From a virus, in IMG/VR virus record IMGVR_UViG_3300046007_008356, positions 1-20,377 of that record: a stretch of DNA of 20,377 nt; one strand, written 5' to 3'. Positions 13,646 through 20,377 of the stretch are shown piece by piece. The notes beneath the pieces are model-generated. The model ran no database searches, was not told the DNA's origin, and saw only the letters and a program-made list of their open reading frames with translations. The translations under genes and the position numbers were made by a program. Every line of letters starts with the position of its first letter. Within the stretch, counting starts at the first letter, position 1.

Positions 13646-15232
13646 ATGGCCATAGTACAAGTATCCAGGATCACTAATCGCAAAGGTCTCACTGAAAACC
13701 TGCCACAGTTAGCGGGTGCTGAACTGGGCTGGTGCCTAGACAGCCGCAGATTGTTCATAGGCAATGGTACCCTGCAAGAGGGTGCACCTGTGATTGGCAA
13801 CACCGAGATACTCACAGAATTTTCAGATATCACCACGCTGAGCAACTATACCTATGAAGATGGTGCTGTAGGCTATGTGGCACAGACTGGGCCCACGCCG
13901 TCAGATCCTGTGGTACGCACAGTACAGGCCAAACTGGACGACTTCGCTGATGTGCGAGACTTTGGTGCCGTGGGCAACGGAATCGCAGACGATACTGCAG
14001 CCATCAATCGTGCCCTTTACCAATTATACTGCCGTCAAGCCAACACACAGATCCGTCGTGCTCTATATTTCCCTGCAGGCACATACCGGGTCACGGAAAG
14101 CATCATCATACCCACCTATGCTAAACTAGTGGGCGAAGGTGCAGATTGTTCAATCATTGAATTAGATGTGTCCGGTGATATCTCCACGCTGAGTGCCTAT
14201 GTGGCTAGATTTGGCGATAGTCTGCAGCAGACCGGGGTGAACATCGGCAACAACGGAGCCACGGCACCCAGGAACATTGAAATATCATCAATGACCTTCC
14301 AGACCGTGCCTGTGACAGATGTGTTCCTGGTGGAGCAGGCCACACAGTGTTATTTTGATAGTGTTAACTTCCGTGGACCGTTGACCCAGACTTCGATCCT
14401 GGCCGATCTAGCCACGGACAATATCGCAGGAGTGCGTTTCAATTCCACCGGTAGCCTAGTGTGCAATCAGATAACTTTTGACAAATGCAGATTCGCTGGA
14501 CTCACCTACGGTGTCAATACCGATGAAGAGATACAGGGTGTCACTGTGAGTAATTCAGATTTCAATACCCTGTATCAGGGCATTGTGCTGGGAGCAGGTA
14601 CACCCATCAATGGTGGTGCCACAGGATTCCGTGCAGTCACAAACAGTTTTGATCTGATCTATGCCGAAGGCATAGTCTACGATGATGTCAGCCTCAATGC
14701 ATCGGCCTATAATACTTTTTACGCAGTGGGCCTGGAATTTACCACTAATCCTGCCACACCTGTTGTACTGTTTGGCAACGACAACAATGTCAGCATCTCT
14801 GACATGTTTGAACGCAGTGATGCCGATAATATCGTGTACCCTCGGGTGCAGATCACCGGAGGTGTCACGACCACCGGCACACAACTGCAGATTGGTAGAT
14901 ACAGTCGTGAAACTGGTCGTACTTTTACCTTGGCCAACAATCAGACCAATCAGGCCATTTTTACCACCAATGCCAGCCAGACGCAGGCTTTTGCCATGGA
15001 CTATACCATCAGCAGAGATGGTGAAATACGTCATGGTACCTTGACCGTGACATCCAAGATCAGCGATGGCAGCACCTTGAGCCAGGCCTACACCGATGAC
15101 TACACCGAAACTTTCGACACCGGAGTTACACTTGCTGTCACACAATCGGGTACCACGGTCACAGTGATATACACCACTACCAACACCGGCTCTGCCGGAA
15201 CATTGACCTATTCTTTATCACACCTAGCCTGA
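13646..15232 (+). CDS. Tail fibre/spike with pectate-lyase-like beta helix
   Basis: 528 residues. The first 50 residues (KGLTENLPQLAGAELGWCLDSRRLFIGNG) are the attachment-type module found at the start of many T4-like fibre proteins ('L-x-ElG-x-D-xRLfIGnG'). From about 107, VRDFGAVGNGIADDTAAINRAL and YFPAGTYRVTESIIIP are the classic start of the pectate lyase superfamily (PF12708) right-handed beta helix, continuing through about 390 with repeated short strands. The C-terminal 130 residues are Thr-rich beta sequence (TLTVTSKISDG, TVTVIYTTTNTG). It likely binds or degrades a surface polysaccharide of the host. No acidic catalytic set can be assigned by eye, so enzymatic activity is open. Confidence 0.85.
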   Translation: MAIVQVSRITNRKGLTENLPQLAGAELGWCLDSRRLFIGNGTLQEGAPVIGNTEILTEFSDITTLSNYTYEDGAVGYVAQTGPTPSDPVVRTVQAKLDDFADVRDFGAVGNGIADDTAAINRALYQLYCRQANTQIRRALYFPAGTYRVTESIIIPTYAKLVGEGADCSIIELDVSGDISTLSAYVARFGDSLQQTGVNIGNNGATAPRNIEISSMTFQTVPVTDVFLVEQATQCYFDSVNFRGPLTQTSILADLATDNIAGVRFNSTGSLVCNQITFDKCRFAGLTYGVNTDEEIQGVTVSNSDFNTLYQGIVLGAGTPINGGATGFRAVTNSFDLIYAEGIVYDDVSLNASAYNTFYAVGLEFTTNPATPVVLFGNDNNVSISDMFERSDADNIVYPRVQITGGVTTTGTQLQIGRYSRETGRTFTLANNQTNQAIFTTNASQTQAFAMDYTISRDGEIRHGTLTVTSKISDGSTLSQAYTDDYTETFDTGVTLAVTQSGTTVTVIYTTTNTGSAGTLTYSLSHLA

Positions 15233-15660
15233 TGTGGCACCAGGATTATTCCGCTAGGTTGCTGGCCTGGGCCAATCTCCGCAATCGATGCATCCAATCA
15301 CCCTTGGCACAAGCCATGTCAGATATCGATGTCTGGTGGCAGCAAACTCCATGGCAACCCTATTATCTACACTGGGATGATCACGATCATTGGCCCGGAC
15401 CTTGGGATCTTTTGAACGATAATGTGTATTGTGATCTTGCTCGTGCCCTGGGAATCATGTATACTGTTGCAATGATTGAGCGTGATGACATCACAGCGAT
15501 AGAATTAGCGGACACTGACCGGGGCAATTTAGTCCTGGTGAACCAGGGAAAATATATATTGAATTGGCACACGAGCGATGAGTTAAATATCCCATCAAAA
15601 CAGTTCACGATCAATCAACGGCTAGATCGCCGTGCAATACATCATTTGACGGATAGATAG
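15232..15660 (+). CDS. Conserved small phage protein, Trp/His-rich
   Basis: 142 residues, starting with a one-base overlap on the fibre gene (TGATG), and ending directly against the nrdA ATG. The block WDDHDHWPGPWDLL (48-61) is strikingly rich in Trp, Asp and His, followed by YCDLARALGIMYTV and the helical/beta stretch LVLVNQGKYILNW. The arrangement resembles a conserved unknown in cyanomyoviruses located among fibre genes. A fibre-assembly or chaperone role is possible by position only. The D-H-D-H cluster could bind metal. Confidence 0.72.
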   Translation: MWHQDYSARLLAWANLRNRCIQSPLAQAMSDIDVWWQQTPWQPYYLHWDDHDHWPGPWDLLNDNVYCDLARALGIMYTVAMIERDDITAIELADTDRGNLVLVNQGKYILNWHTSDELNIPSKQFTINQRLDRRAIHHLTDR

Positions 15661-17964
15661 ATGACACAGATACAAGTACAAAAAAGAAACGGCGACCGAG
15701 AATCTTTAGACATAGAAAAACTGCATCGAGTGGTTTTTTGGGCCACAGAAGGTGTGACTGGTGTAAGTGCCAGCGAAGTAGAAATAAAAAGTCATATACA
15801 ATTTTACAATGGAATCAAGACAGCAGACATACAAGAAACCTTGATCAAATCGGCTGCAGATTTGATTTCAGAAGAAACTCCTAATTATCAATATGTGGCC
15901 GGCCGGTTGATCTGTTATCATTTGCGAAAGCAAGTGTACGGACAATTTGAACCTTGGCATGTGATGGCCCTGGTGCGGCAAAATGTACAGGCCGGTTTCT
16001 ATGATGAGGAACTGCTCACAGCCTACTCGGAAGAAGAATGGGATCGCATCAATTCGTTCATTCGACATGAACGCGATGAACAACTGACCTATGCGGCCAT
16101 GGAGCAATTCCGCGGCAAGTATCTGGTGCAGAACCGTGTTACAAAAGATATCTATGAAACACCGCAGGTGGCCTATGCGTTGATCGCTGCCACGCTTTTC
16201 GCCGCTTATCCTCGAGACACACGCCTGATGTGGGTGCGTGATTACTATGATGCCATATCCACGCACGAGATCAGCCTGCCCACCCCTGTGATGGCCGGGG
16301 TACGCACACCCATGCGGCAGTTTTCATCATGTGTGTTGATCGAGACCGACGACAGTTTGGATTCCATCAATGCCACTGCCAGCTCCATCGTGAAATACGT
16401 GAGCCAGAAAGCCGGCATCGGCATCGGTGCCAGCAGGATCCGTGCTCTAGGCTCGCCCATACGCAACGGTGATGCCTATCACACCGGTGTGATTCCATTC
16501 TACAAATTGTTCCAGGCAGCTACCCGGTCCTGCAGCCAAGGTGGTGTGCGTAATGGTGCTGCCACCTTGTACTATCCCATCTGGCATCTGGAGGTAGAAG
16601 ATCTCTTGGTGCTGAAAAACAACAAAGGTACCGATGACAATCGTGTGCGGCACATGGACTATGGTGTGCAGTTTAACAAGGTCATGTACGAGAGATTGTT
16701 GAGCAACGGTGACATCACTTTGTTTTCACCGCATGACGTGCCTGAACTGAGAGATGCTTTCTATAACGACGTGGATCGTTTCCGCGAACTGTACGAAACA
16801 GCGGAACGCAATACCAAACTCCGCAAAAAGAAGATCAAGGCCGTGGAGTTATTTTCGGCATTCATGCAGGAACGCAAGGATACCGGTCGTATCTATCTCA
16901 TGAACGTGGATCATGCCAACTCACACGGAGCCTTCTTACCTGAATTGGCTCCCATACGGCAGAGCAATCTCTGCTGCGAAATCAATCTGCCCACACGTCC
17001 ACTATCAGACATCAATGATCCCAATGGCGAGATAGCTCTGTGTACGCTGAGTGCCATCAACTGGGGTGTGTTCCGAGAGCCCCAAGACATGGAACGTGCT
17101 TGCACTTTGGCCGTGCGTGGTCTGGATGCTTTGTTAAGTTATCAAAACTATCCCATCATCGCCGCTGAAATCGCCACAGAGAATCGTAGACCTCTGGGTG
17201 TTGGCATAATCAACTTGGCCTACTGGTTGGCCAAGAACGATCTTTCCTACAGCGATCCGCGTGCATTGGCAGTGGTAGATCGCTGGGCACAGCACTGGTC
17301 CTATTATCTGATCCGTGCATCAGTGGATCTGGCTCGTGAAATGGGTGCCTGTCCCAAGAGCCGAGAAACACGCTACCATCAAGGCATCTTGCCCGTAGAC
17401 ACCTACAAGCGTGAAGTAGACGAATTGGTGCCACATCAGGATCTAGTGGACTGGGCAGGACTGCGTGCGGCCTTGCGTGAGCATGGCATACGCAATTCTA
17501 CCTTGATGGCCTTGATGCCAGCGGAAACCTCAGCACAGATCTCCAATGCCACCAACGGAGTGGAACCACCTCGCAACTATGTGAGTATCAAGCAAAGCAA
17601 GGATGGTGTGCTCAAACAAGTGGTTCCAGAATATCGTCGGCTCAAAAACAAATACGAACTGCTATGGGATCAGCCCAGCCCCGAAGGCTATCTCAAGATC
17701 ATGGCAGTGCTGCAGAAATACATTGATCAAGGTATCTCTGTGAACACATCATACAATCCGCAGCACTATGAAGATGAGAAGATACCCATGAGTGACATGC
17801 TCAAGCATCTAATCATGTTCTACAAGTACGGAGGCAAACAACTGTACTATTTTAACACCTATGATGGATCGGGCGAGATTGATTTATCTAAACTTTCCAA
17901 GACTAATTCACCAGTAATGGACATAATTGACAATGGTGTCGAGTGTGAAAGCTGTACGATATAA
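15661..17964 (+). CDS. nrdA: Ribonucleotide reductase class Ia, large subunit
   Basis: 767 residues; reduces ribonucleoside diphosphates to deoxy forms for phage DNA synthesis together with NrdB. An ATP-cone lies at residues 1-95 (IQVQKRNGDRESLDIEKL), so allosteric activity control may be kept. Active-site cysteines are Cys224 (FSSCVL), Cys438 (NLCCEINLPT, with Asn436 and Glu440) and Cys461 (ALCTLSAINW). MPAETSAQISNATNGVEPPR is the family's substrate-binding block, LYYFNT carries the tyrosine pair for radical transfer, and the C-terminal ECESCTI provides the swinging thiol pair. Length fits E. coli NrdA (761). No intein or intron. The 3' end overlaps the start of the SGNH gene. Confidence 0.96.
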   Translation: MTQIQVQKRNGDRESLDIEKLHRVVFWATEGVTGVSASEVEIKSHIQFYNGIKTADIQETLIKSAADLISEETPNYQYVAGRLICYHLRKQVYGQFEPWHVMALVRQNVQAGFYDEELLTAYSEEEWDRINSFIRHERDEQLTYAAMEQFRGKYLVQNRVTKDIYETPQVAYALIAATLFAAYPRDTRLMWVRDYYDAISTHEISLPTPVMAGVRTPMRQFSSCVLIETDDSLDSINATASSIVKYVSQKAGIGIGASRIRALGSPIRNGDAYHTGVIPFYKLFQAATRSCSQGGVRNGAATLYYPIWHLEVEDLLVLKNNKGTDDNRVRHMDYGVQFNKVMYERLLSNGDITLFSPHDVPELRDAFYNDVDRFRELYETAERNTKLRKKKIKAVELFSAFMQERKDTGRIYLMNVDHANSHGAFLPELAPIRQSNLCCEINLPTRPLSDINDPNGEIALCTLSAINWGVFREPQDMERACTLAVRGLDALLSYQNYPIIAAEIATENRRPLGVGIINLAYWLAKNDLSYSDPRALAVVDRWAQHWSYYLIRASVDLAREMGACPKSRETRYHQGILPVDTYKREVDELVPHQDLVDWAGLRAALREHGIRNSTLMALMPAETSAQISNATNGVEPPRNYVSIKQSKDGVLKQVVPEYRRLKNKYELLWDQPSPEGYLKIMAVLQKYIDQGISVNTSYNPQHYEDEKIPMSDMLKHLIMFYKYGGKQLYYFNTYDGSGEIDLSKLSKTNSPVMDIIDNGVECESCTI

Positions 17965-18655
17965 CACCAACATTGTTACCACCGCAGTTTGGTTTGGAGA
18001 TTCATGGTGCATGGGTACCGAGTTGGAAAAATGCATGGGACCTGATTATAAATCTAAGGATCAGGAAGGTTATCGACGTGAGAATCGATTCAGCAATCTG
18101 GTGAGTAAACATTTTGGATGGAAAGAAGTAAATCTGGCACAGGAAGGTATCAGCACAGAGCATGTCACGCTGAAGATAATTGAATACACTGAACTACAAA
18201 ATGATCTCCAGAATCAGATTTATTTTATAGTTTGGCCCAGTTTCCAAAGATATTTTTGGATCAATGACAGCAATCAGCGACAAGATCTAAGATGGTGCTC
18301 TGAATACAAAGATTGGTATCGCACAGTAGACACAGGTGCGTATCAAATGTATTGTGCTCAACGAACCATATGGAGCACATGTTTATATCTGCAACAACAC
18401 AAAATTTCCTATGTCATGGTCAATGGTCAATCTCGAGTTACTAAAATTGGTCCTTTTCCGTTGCAGGATTATTATTGGATTTTAGAACCAGGCAAAACAT
18501 TGGGAGATATCTTAGATGTAGATTTAGATCAAGGATTTCCTGCGATAGATCAAAATCATCGGTATTTTTGGCCTGCAGAGAATCATCCCAACATGTATGG
18601 TCATAAAAAAATTGCCAAAGAAATTATAAATTATCTAAGTGATATGAGGGAATAA
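17933..18655 (+). CDS. SGNH/GDSL-type hydrolase inserted between nrdA and nrdB
   Basis: About 240 residues. VWFGDSWCMG near residue 20 is block I (Ser24 nucleophile), NLAQEGISTEHV could supply the glycine block, and WPAENHPNMYGHKKIAKEI near the C-terminus is block V with His218. The usual Asp before His is Glu216 here. Related enzymes are esterases, acetyl-xylan or peptidoglycan deacetylases; the substrate in this phage is unknown. There is no signal peptide. The start is uncertain: ATG 17933 is preferred; TTG 17927 and GTG 17942 are in frame, and all lie within the nrdA end. It is AT-richer with more Tyr/Trp/Ile/Lys than nrdA or nrdB, consistent with later insertion into the nrd operon. Confidence 0.72.
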   Translation: MVSSVKAVRYNTNIVTTAVWFGDSWCMGTELEKCMGPDYKSKDQEGYRRENRFSNLVSKHFGWKEVNLAQEGISTEHVTLKIIEYTELQNDLQNQIYFIVWPSFQRYFWINDSNQRQDLRWCSEYKDWYRTVDTGAYQMYCAQRTIWSTCLYLQQHKISYVMVNGQSRVTKIGPFPLQDYYWILEPGKTLGDILDVDLDQGFPAIDQNHRYFWPAENHPNMYGHKKIAKEIINYLSDMRE

Positions 18656-18656
18656 A

Positions 18657-19784
18657 ATGTCAGTACTAAATTTACGCAAAAACAGAGATCACACTGCCAG
18701 CCTGGCCTTCCTGGATCCTCTAGGAGGAGTGGGCATGCAGAGATACGATACCTTAAAGTATCGACAGTTCGACAAACTCACTGACAAACAGTTGGGATTC
18801 TTTTGGCGTCCAGAAGAAGTGGATGTGTTGCGTGATGCCAAAGATTATAAGGATCTCACACCCTGGGAACAGCACATATTCACTGCCAATCTCAAACGCC
18901 AGATCCTGCTGGATTCAGTGCAAGGTCGCAGTCCCAGCCTGGGATTCTTGCCCATCACCACCTTGCCCGAAGTAGAAACTTTCATCGCCACTTGGACCTT
19001 TTCCGAAACCATACACAGCCGCAGTTACACACACATTATCCGCAACATTTTCAGTGATCCTGGTCGTGTGTTTGATGAGATGCTGGACATCGAAGAGATC
19101 ATCCTGTGTGCCAACGACATCACACGCTACTATGACGATCTGGTAGAGTACAGCACAGCCTATCAGATGTTGGGTCCAGGATCACACGTGATCAATGGCA
19201 AGTCTCAGGAGATCACGGAATACGAACTCAAGAAACGCCTGTGGCTGGCACTGGCATCGGTCAATGTGCTAGAAGGCATCAGATTTTATGTGTCATTCGC
19301 ATGTTCATGGGCATTCGCCGAACTCAAGAAGATGGAAGGCAATGCCAAGATCATCAAGTTCATCGCACGCGACGAAAATGTGCATCTGGCATTCACCCAG
19401 CAGATGCTTAAACTCTTGCCCGGTGATGATCCAGATTATGCTCGCATCCGCACAGAAACACAGGCCGAGATGATCGAGATGTTTGAGTCTGCGGTCAAAC
19501 AAGAAAAAGCCTGGGCTGAGTATCTGTTCCGAGACGGCAGCATGATCGGCCTCAACCAGCAACTGCTGTCGGACTATGTCGATTGGATTGCACATAAAAG
19601 AATGACTGCCATAGGCCTGCCCACCAGTTTCAAAGGTGGATCCAATCCTTTGCCTTGGACTGCCAAATGGATCGCAGGTGCTGACGTACAAGTGGCACCA
19701 CAAGAAACCGAAATATCGTCCTACGTGGTAGGCGGCACACGCCAAGACGTAGATTCAAACACTCTCTCTGGACTATCACTGTAA
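18657..19784 (+). CDS. nrdB: Ribonucleotide reductase class Ia, small subunit
   Basis: 375 residues. It holds the di-iron centre and tyrosyl radical that start the NrdA reaction. Ligands are all visible: Asp86 (LLDSVQGRSP), Glu117 and His120 with radical Tyr124 in SETIHSRSYTHIIR, Glu206 (VLEGIRFYVSF), Glu240 and His243 (ARDENVHL). The C-terminal tail (SSYVVGG...LSGLSL) resembles the NrdA-docking tail of E. coli NrdB. It starts two bases after the SGNH stop, with GAGGGAA as a ribosome site, and shares one base with the glutaredoxin gene (TAATG). No intron is present, unlike T4 nrdB. Confidence 0.96.
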   Translation: MSVLNLRKNRDHTASLAFLDPLGGVGMQRYDTLKYRQFDKLTDKQLGFFWRPEEVDVLRDAKDYKDLTPWEQHIFTANLKRQILLDSVQGRSPSLGFLPITTLPEVETFIATWTFSETIHSRSYTHIIRNIFSDPGRVFDEMLDIEEIILCANDITRYYDDLVEYSTAYQMLGPGSHVINGKSQEITEYELKKRLWLALASVNVLEGIRFYVSFACSWAFAELKKMEGNAKIIKFIARDENVHLAFTQQMLKLLPGDDPDYARIRTETQAEMIEMFESAVKQEKAWAEYLFRDGSMIGLNQQLLSDYVDWIAHKRMTAIGLPTSFKGGSNPLPWTAKWIAGADVQVAPQETEISSYVVGGTRQDVDSNTLSGLSL

Positions 19785-20059
19785 TGCTGACTGTGTACTC
19801 AAAAAATCTCTGCCCACATTGTGTGCAGGCAAAAAATTATTTAAAATCAAAAAACATCAACTTCCGCGAGATCAACATCGAGCAAGATGCCGAAGCCCGT
19901 GAATTCATCATCAATCAAGGGCTGCGTACCATGCCGCAGATCTTCATGGACGGCAAGATATTTGTTGAAGGTGGATGGACAGGTTTAAGTAAGATGACTG
20001 CAGAAGACATCCTGTCTGAAATCGAACTGCGTAACTCACTTGCGGATCAAAGCCTATGA
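19784..20059 (+). CDS. Glutaredoxin (dithiol, CPHC)
   Basis: 91 residues of thioredoxin fold. The active site is C10-P-H-C13 in YSKNLCPHCVQAK; the cis-proline is in TMPQIF and the glutathione-binding GGW is present (EGGWTGL). It would re-reduce the NrdA C-terminal thiols, the same job as T4 NrdC, which suits its place directly after nrdB with a TAATG junction. As a two-cysteine form it is less likely to be an Fe-S carrier than a monothiol type, though CPHC is not exclusive. It overlaps the next gene by four bases. Confidence 0.92.
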   Translation: MLTVYSKNLCPHCVQAKNYLKSKNINFREINIEQDAEAREFIINQGLRTMPQIFMDGKIFVEGGWTGLSKMTAEDILSEIELRNSLADQSL

Positions 20060-20355
20060 AACTGGAAACAAACAACATCTACACATTCAAACTCAACACC
20101 GGCGAAGAACTCATCGCCCGCATAGTGGAGATTGGACCAGATCACATGATCATCGAGCATCCCATTCTCACTGTGATCAGCCAGCAAGGGCTGCAGATGA
20201 TGCCCGGGTTGTTTTCCGCAGATCTAGGTCAAAATGTCAGACTAAATAATGCTAGTTGGGCCATGATAGCAGAAACAAGACAGGATGTGCGAGACAGTTG
20301 GATCCAGGCCACCACGGGCATCGCCCCGATACGCAAGCAGATCATCACTGGCTAG
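20056..20355 (+). CDS. Small Sm-like beta-barrel protein
   Basis: 99 residues. The opening NNIYTFKLNTGEELIARIVEIG followed by HMIIEHPIL is the strand order of an Sm-like fold ('f-l-tGeel-a-v'), a type commonly found in T4-like marine phages near nrd/grx genes. SWIQATTGIAPIRKQIITG is the conserved end. It may bind RNA or stabilise an oligomer; its function in phage is not known to me. It starts by a four-base ATGA overlap on the glutaredoxin gene. Confidence 0.75.
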   Translation: MKLETNNIYTFKLNTGEELIARIVEIGPDHMIIEHPILTVISQQGLQMMPGLFSADLGQNVRLNNASWAMIAETRQDVRDSWIQATTGIAPIRKQIITG

Positions 20356-20356
20356 C

Positions 20357-20377
20357 ATGCCACATCGTTTCGTGATC
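20357..20377 (+). CDS. Possible start of the next gene, cut by the window end
   Basis: ATG at 20357, one base after the preceding stop, opens a frame of seven codons (MPHRFVI) to the window edge. The tight spacing fits the operon style here, but there is too little sequence to judge. Confidence 0.3.

Noticed and set aside
14555-15145. A 196-codon open frame on the minus strand inside the tail fibre gene
   Set aside because: It lies fully antisense to a well-supported beta-helix gene, has no ribosome site, and its translation has no recognisable pattern; it is a shadow of codon bias.
13646-15232. Diversity-generating retroelement acting on the tail fibre
   Set aside because: No reverse transcriptase frame and no repeated template-like segment were seen in the window.
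15584-15591. GTTAAATA as another late promoter box
   Set aside because: It lies within coding sequence 70 bases before nrdA, and RNR genes are not expected to be late; probably chance.
15661-19784. Intron or intein in nrdA or nrdB, as in T4 and relatives
   Set aside because: Both frames are continuous, family-length and have all motifs in the normal order.
1-20377. tRNA genes, CRISPR arrays or insertion sequences
   Set aside because: No gap is long enough for a tRNA between genes except 5290-5373, which has no cloverleaf; no regularly spaced repeats or transposase motifs were seen.

Overview
The window is a piece of the genome of a T4-like (myovirus-type) tailed phage. The evidence is a gp61-type primase next to a gp41-type helicase, a class Ia ribonucleotide reductase with glutaredoxin, a beta-helix tail fibre with a T4-superfamily/cyanophage-style N-terminus, tightly overlapping genes almost all on one strand, and repeated T4-type late promoter boxes (xxTAAATA). 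No photosynthesis genes are present. The carried IscU/IscA pair closely resembles proteobacterial ISC proteins, so I infer a (possibly beta- or gamma-) proteobacterial host in an aquatic setting; this is not proven. Base composition is fairly balanced, with AT-richer islands at the second radical SAM gene, the HNH gene and the SGNH gene.

Layout: 2-748 end of a baseplate/fibre-associated structural gene; 780-3141 primase and replicative helicase; 3138-5289 two radical SAM/twitch proteins pointing at each other and overlapping at their ends, the second being the only minus-strand gene; 5374-7963 a small unknown protein and a 780-residue protein with a nucleotidyltransferase core followed by a ligase-like (KWDG) domain; 8034-8513 a small, probably abundant virion protein in its own promoter-to-terminator cassette; 8583-11573 a 2OG-Fe(II) oxygenase and a run of small late/structural genes, including a coiled-coil membrane protein; 11609-12910 an HNH endonuclease followed by iscU and iscA; 12907-13620 a RecB/Cas4-like PD-(D/E)XK nuclease; 13646-15660 a tail fibre/spike and a conserved small protein; 15661-20355 nrdA, an SGNH hydrolase, nrdB, glutaredoxin and an Sm-like small protein. 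No gene-free stretch exceeds about 90 bases, and no tRNA, CRISPR or IS element was seen.

How the genes fit together: replication (primase/helicase), dNTP supply (NrdA/NrdB plus glutaredoxin) and late virion assembly are interleaved. Iron runs through the accessory genes: two radical SAM proteins (each probably with two 4Fe-4S clusters), an Fe(II) oxygenase, a di-iron NrdB and an IscU/IscA pair that could supply clusters.

The most striking feature is in iscU. The frame runs perfectly to the active-site Cys37-Gly38, meets UGA, and resumes perfectly at Asp39 seven bases later. The layout is GGC-UGA-G-GGC, with matched glycine codons flanking the stop. This could be a miniature translational bypass like T4 gene 60, a +1 frameshift, a fresh lesion, or a sequence error. 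Second is the HNH gene, whose start codon sits in the loop of a perfect 8-bp hairpin that overlaps an exact TATAAATA late promoter, an arrangement resembling the known late-only control of T4 homing endonucleases.
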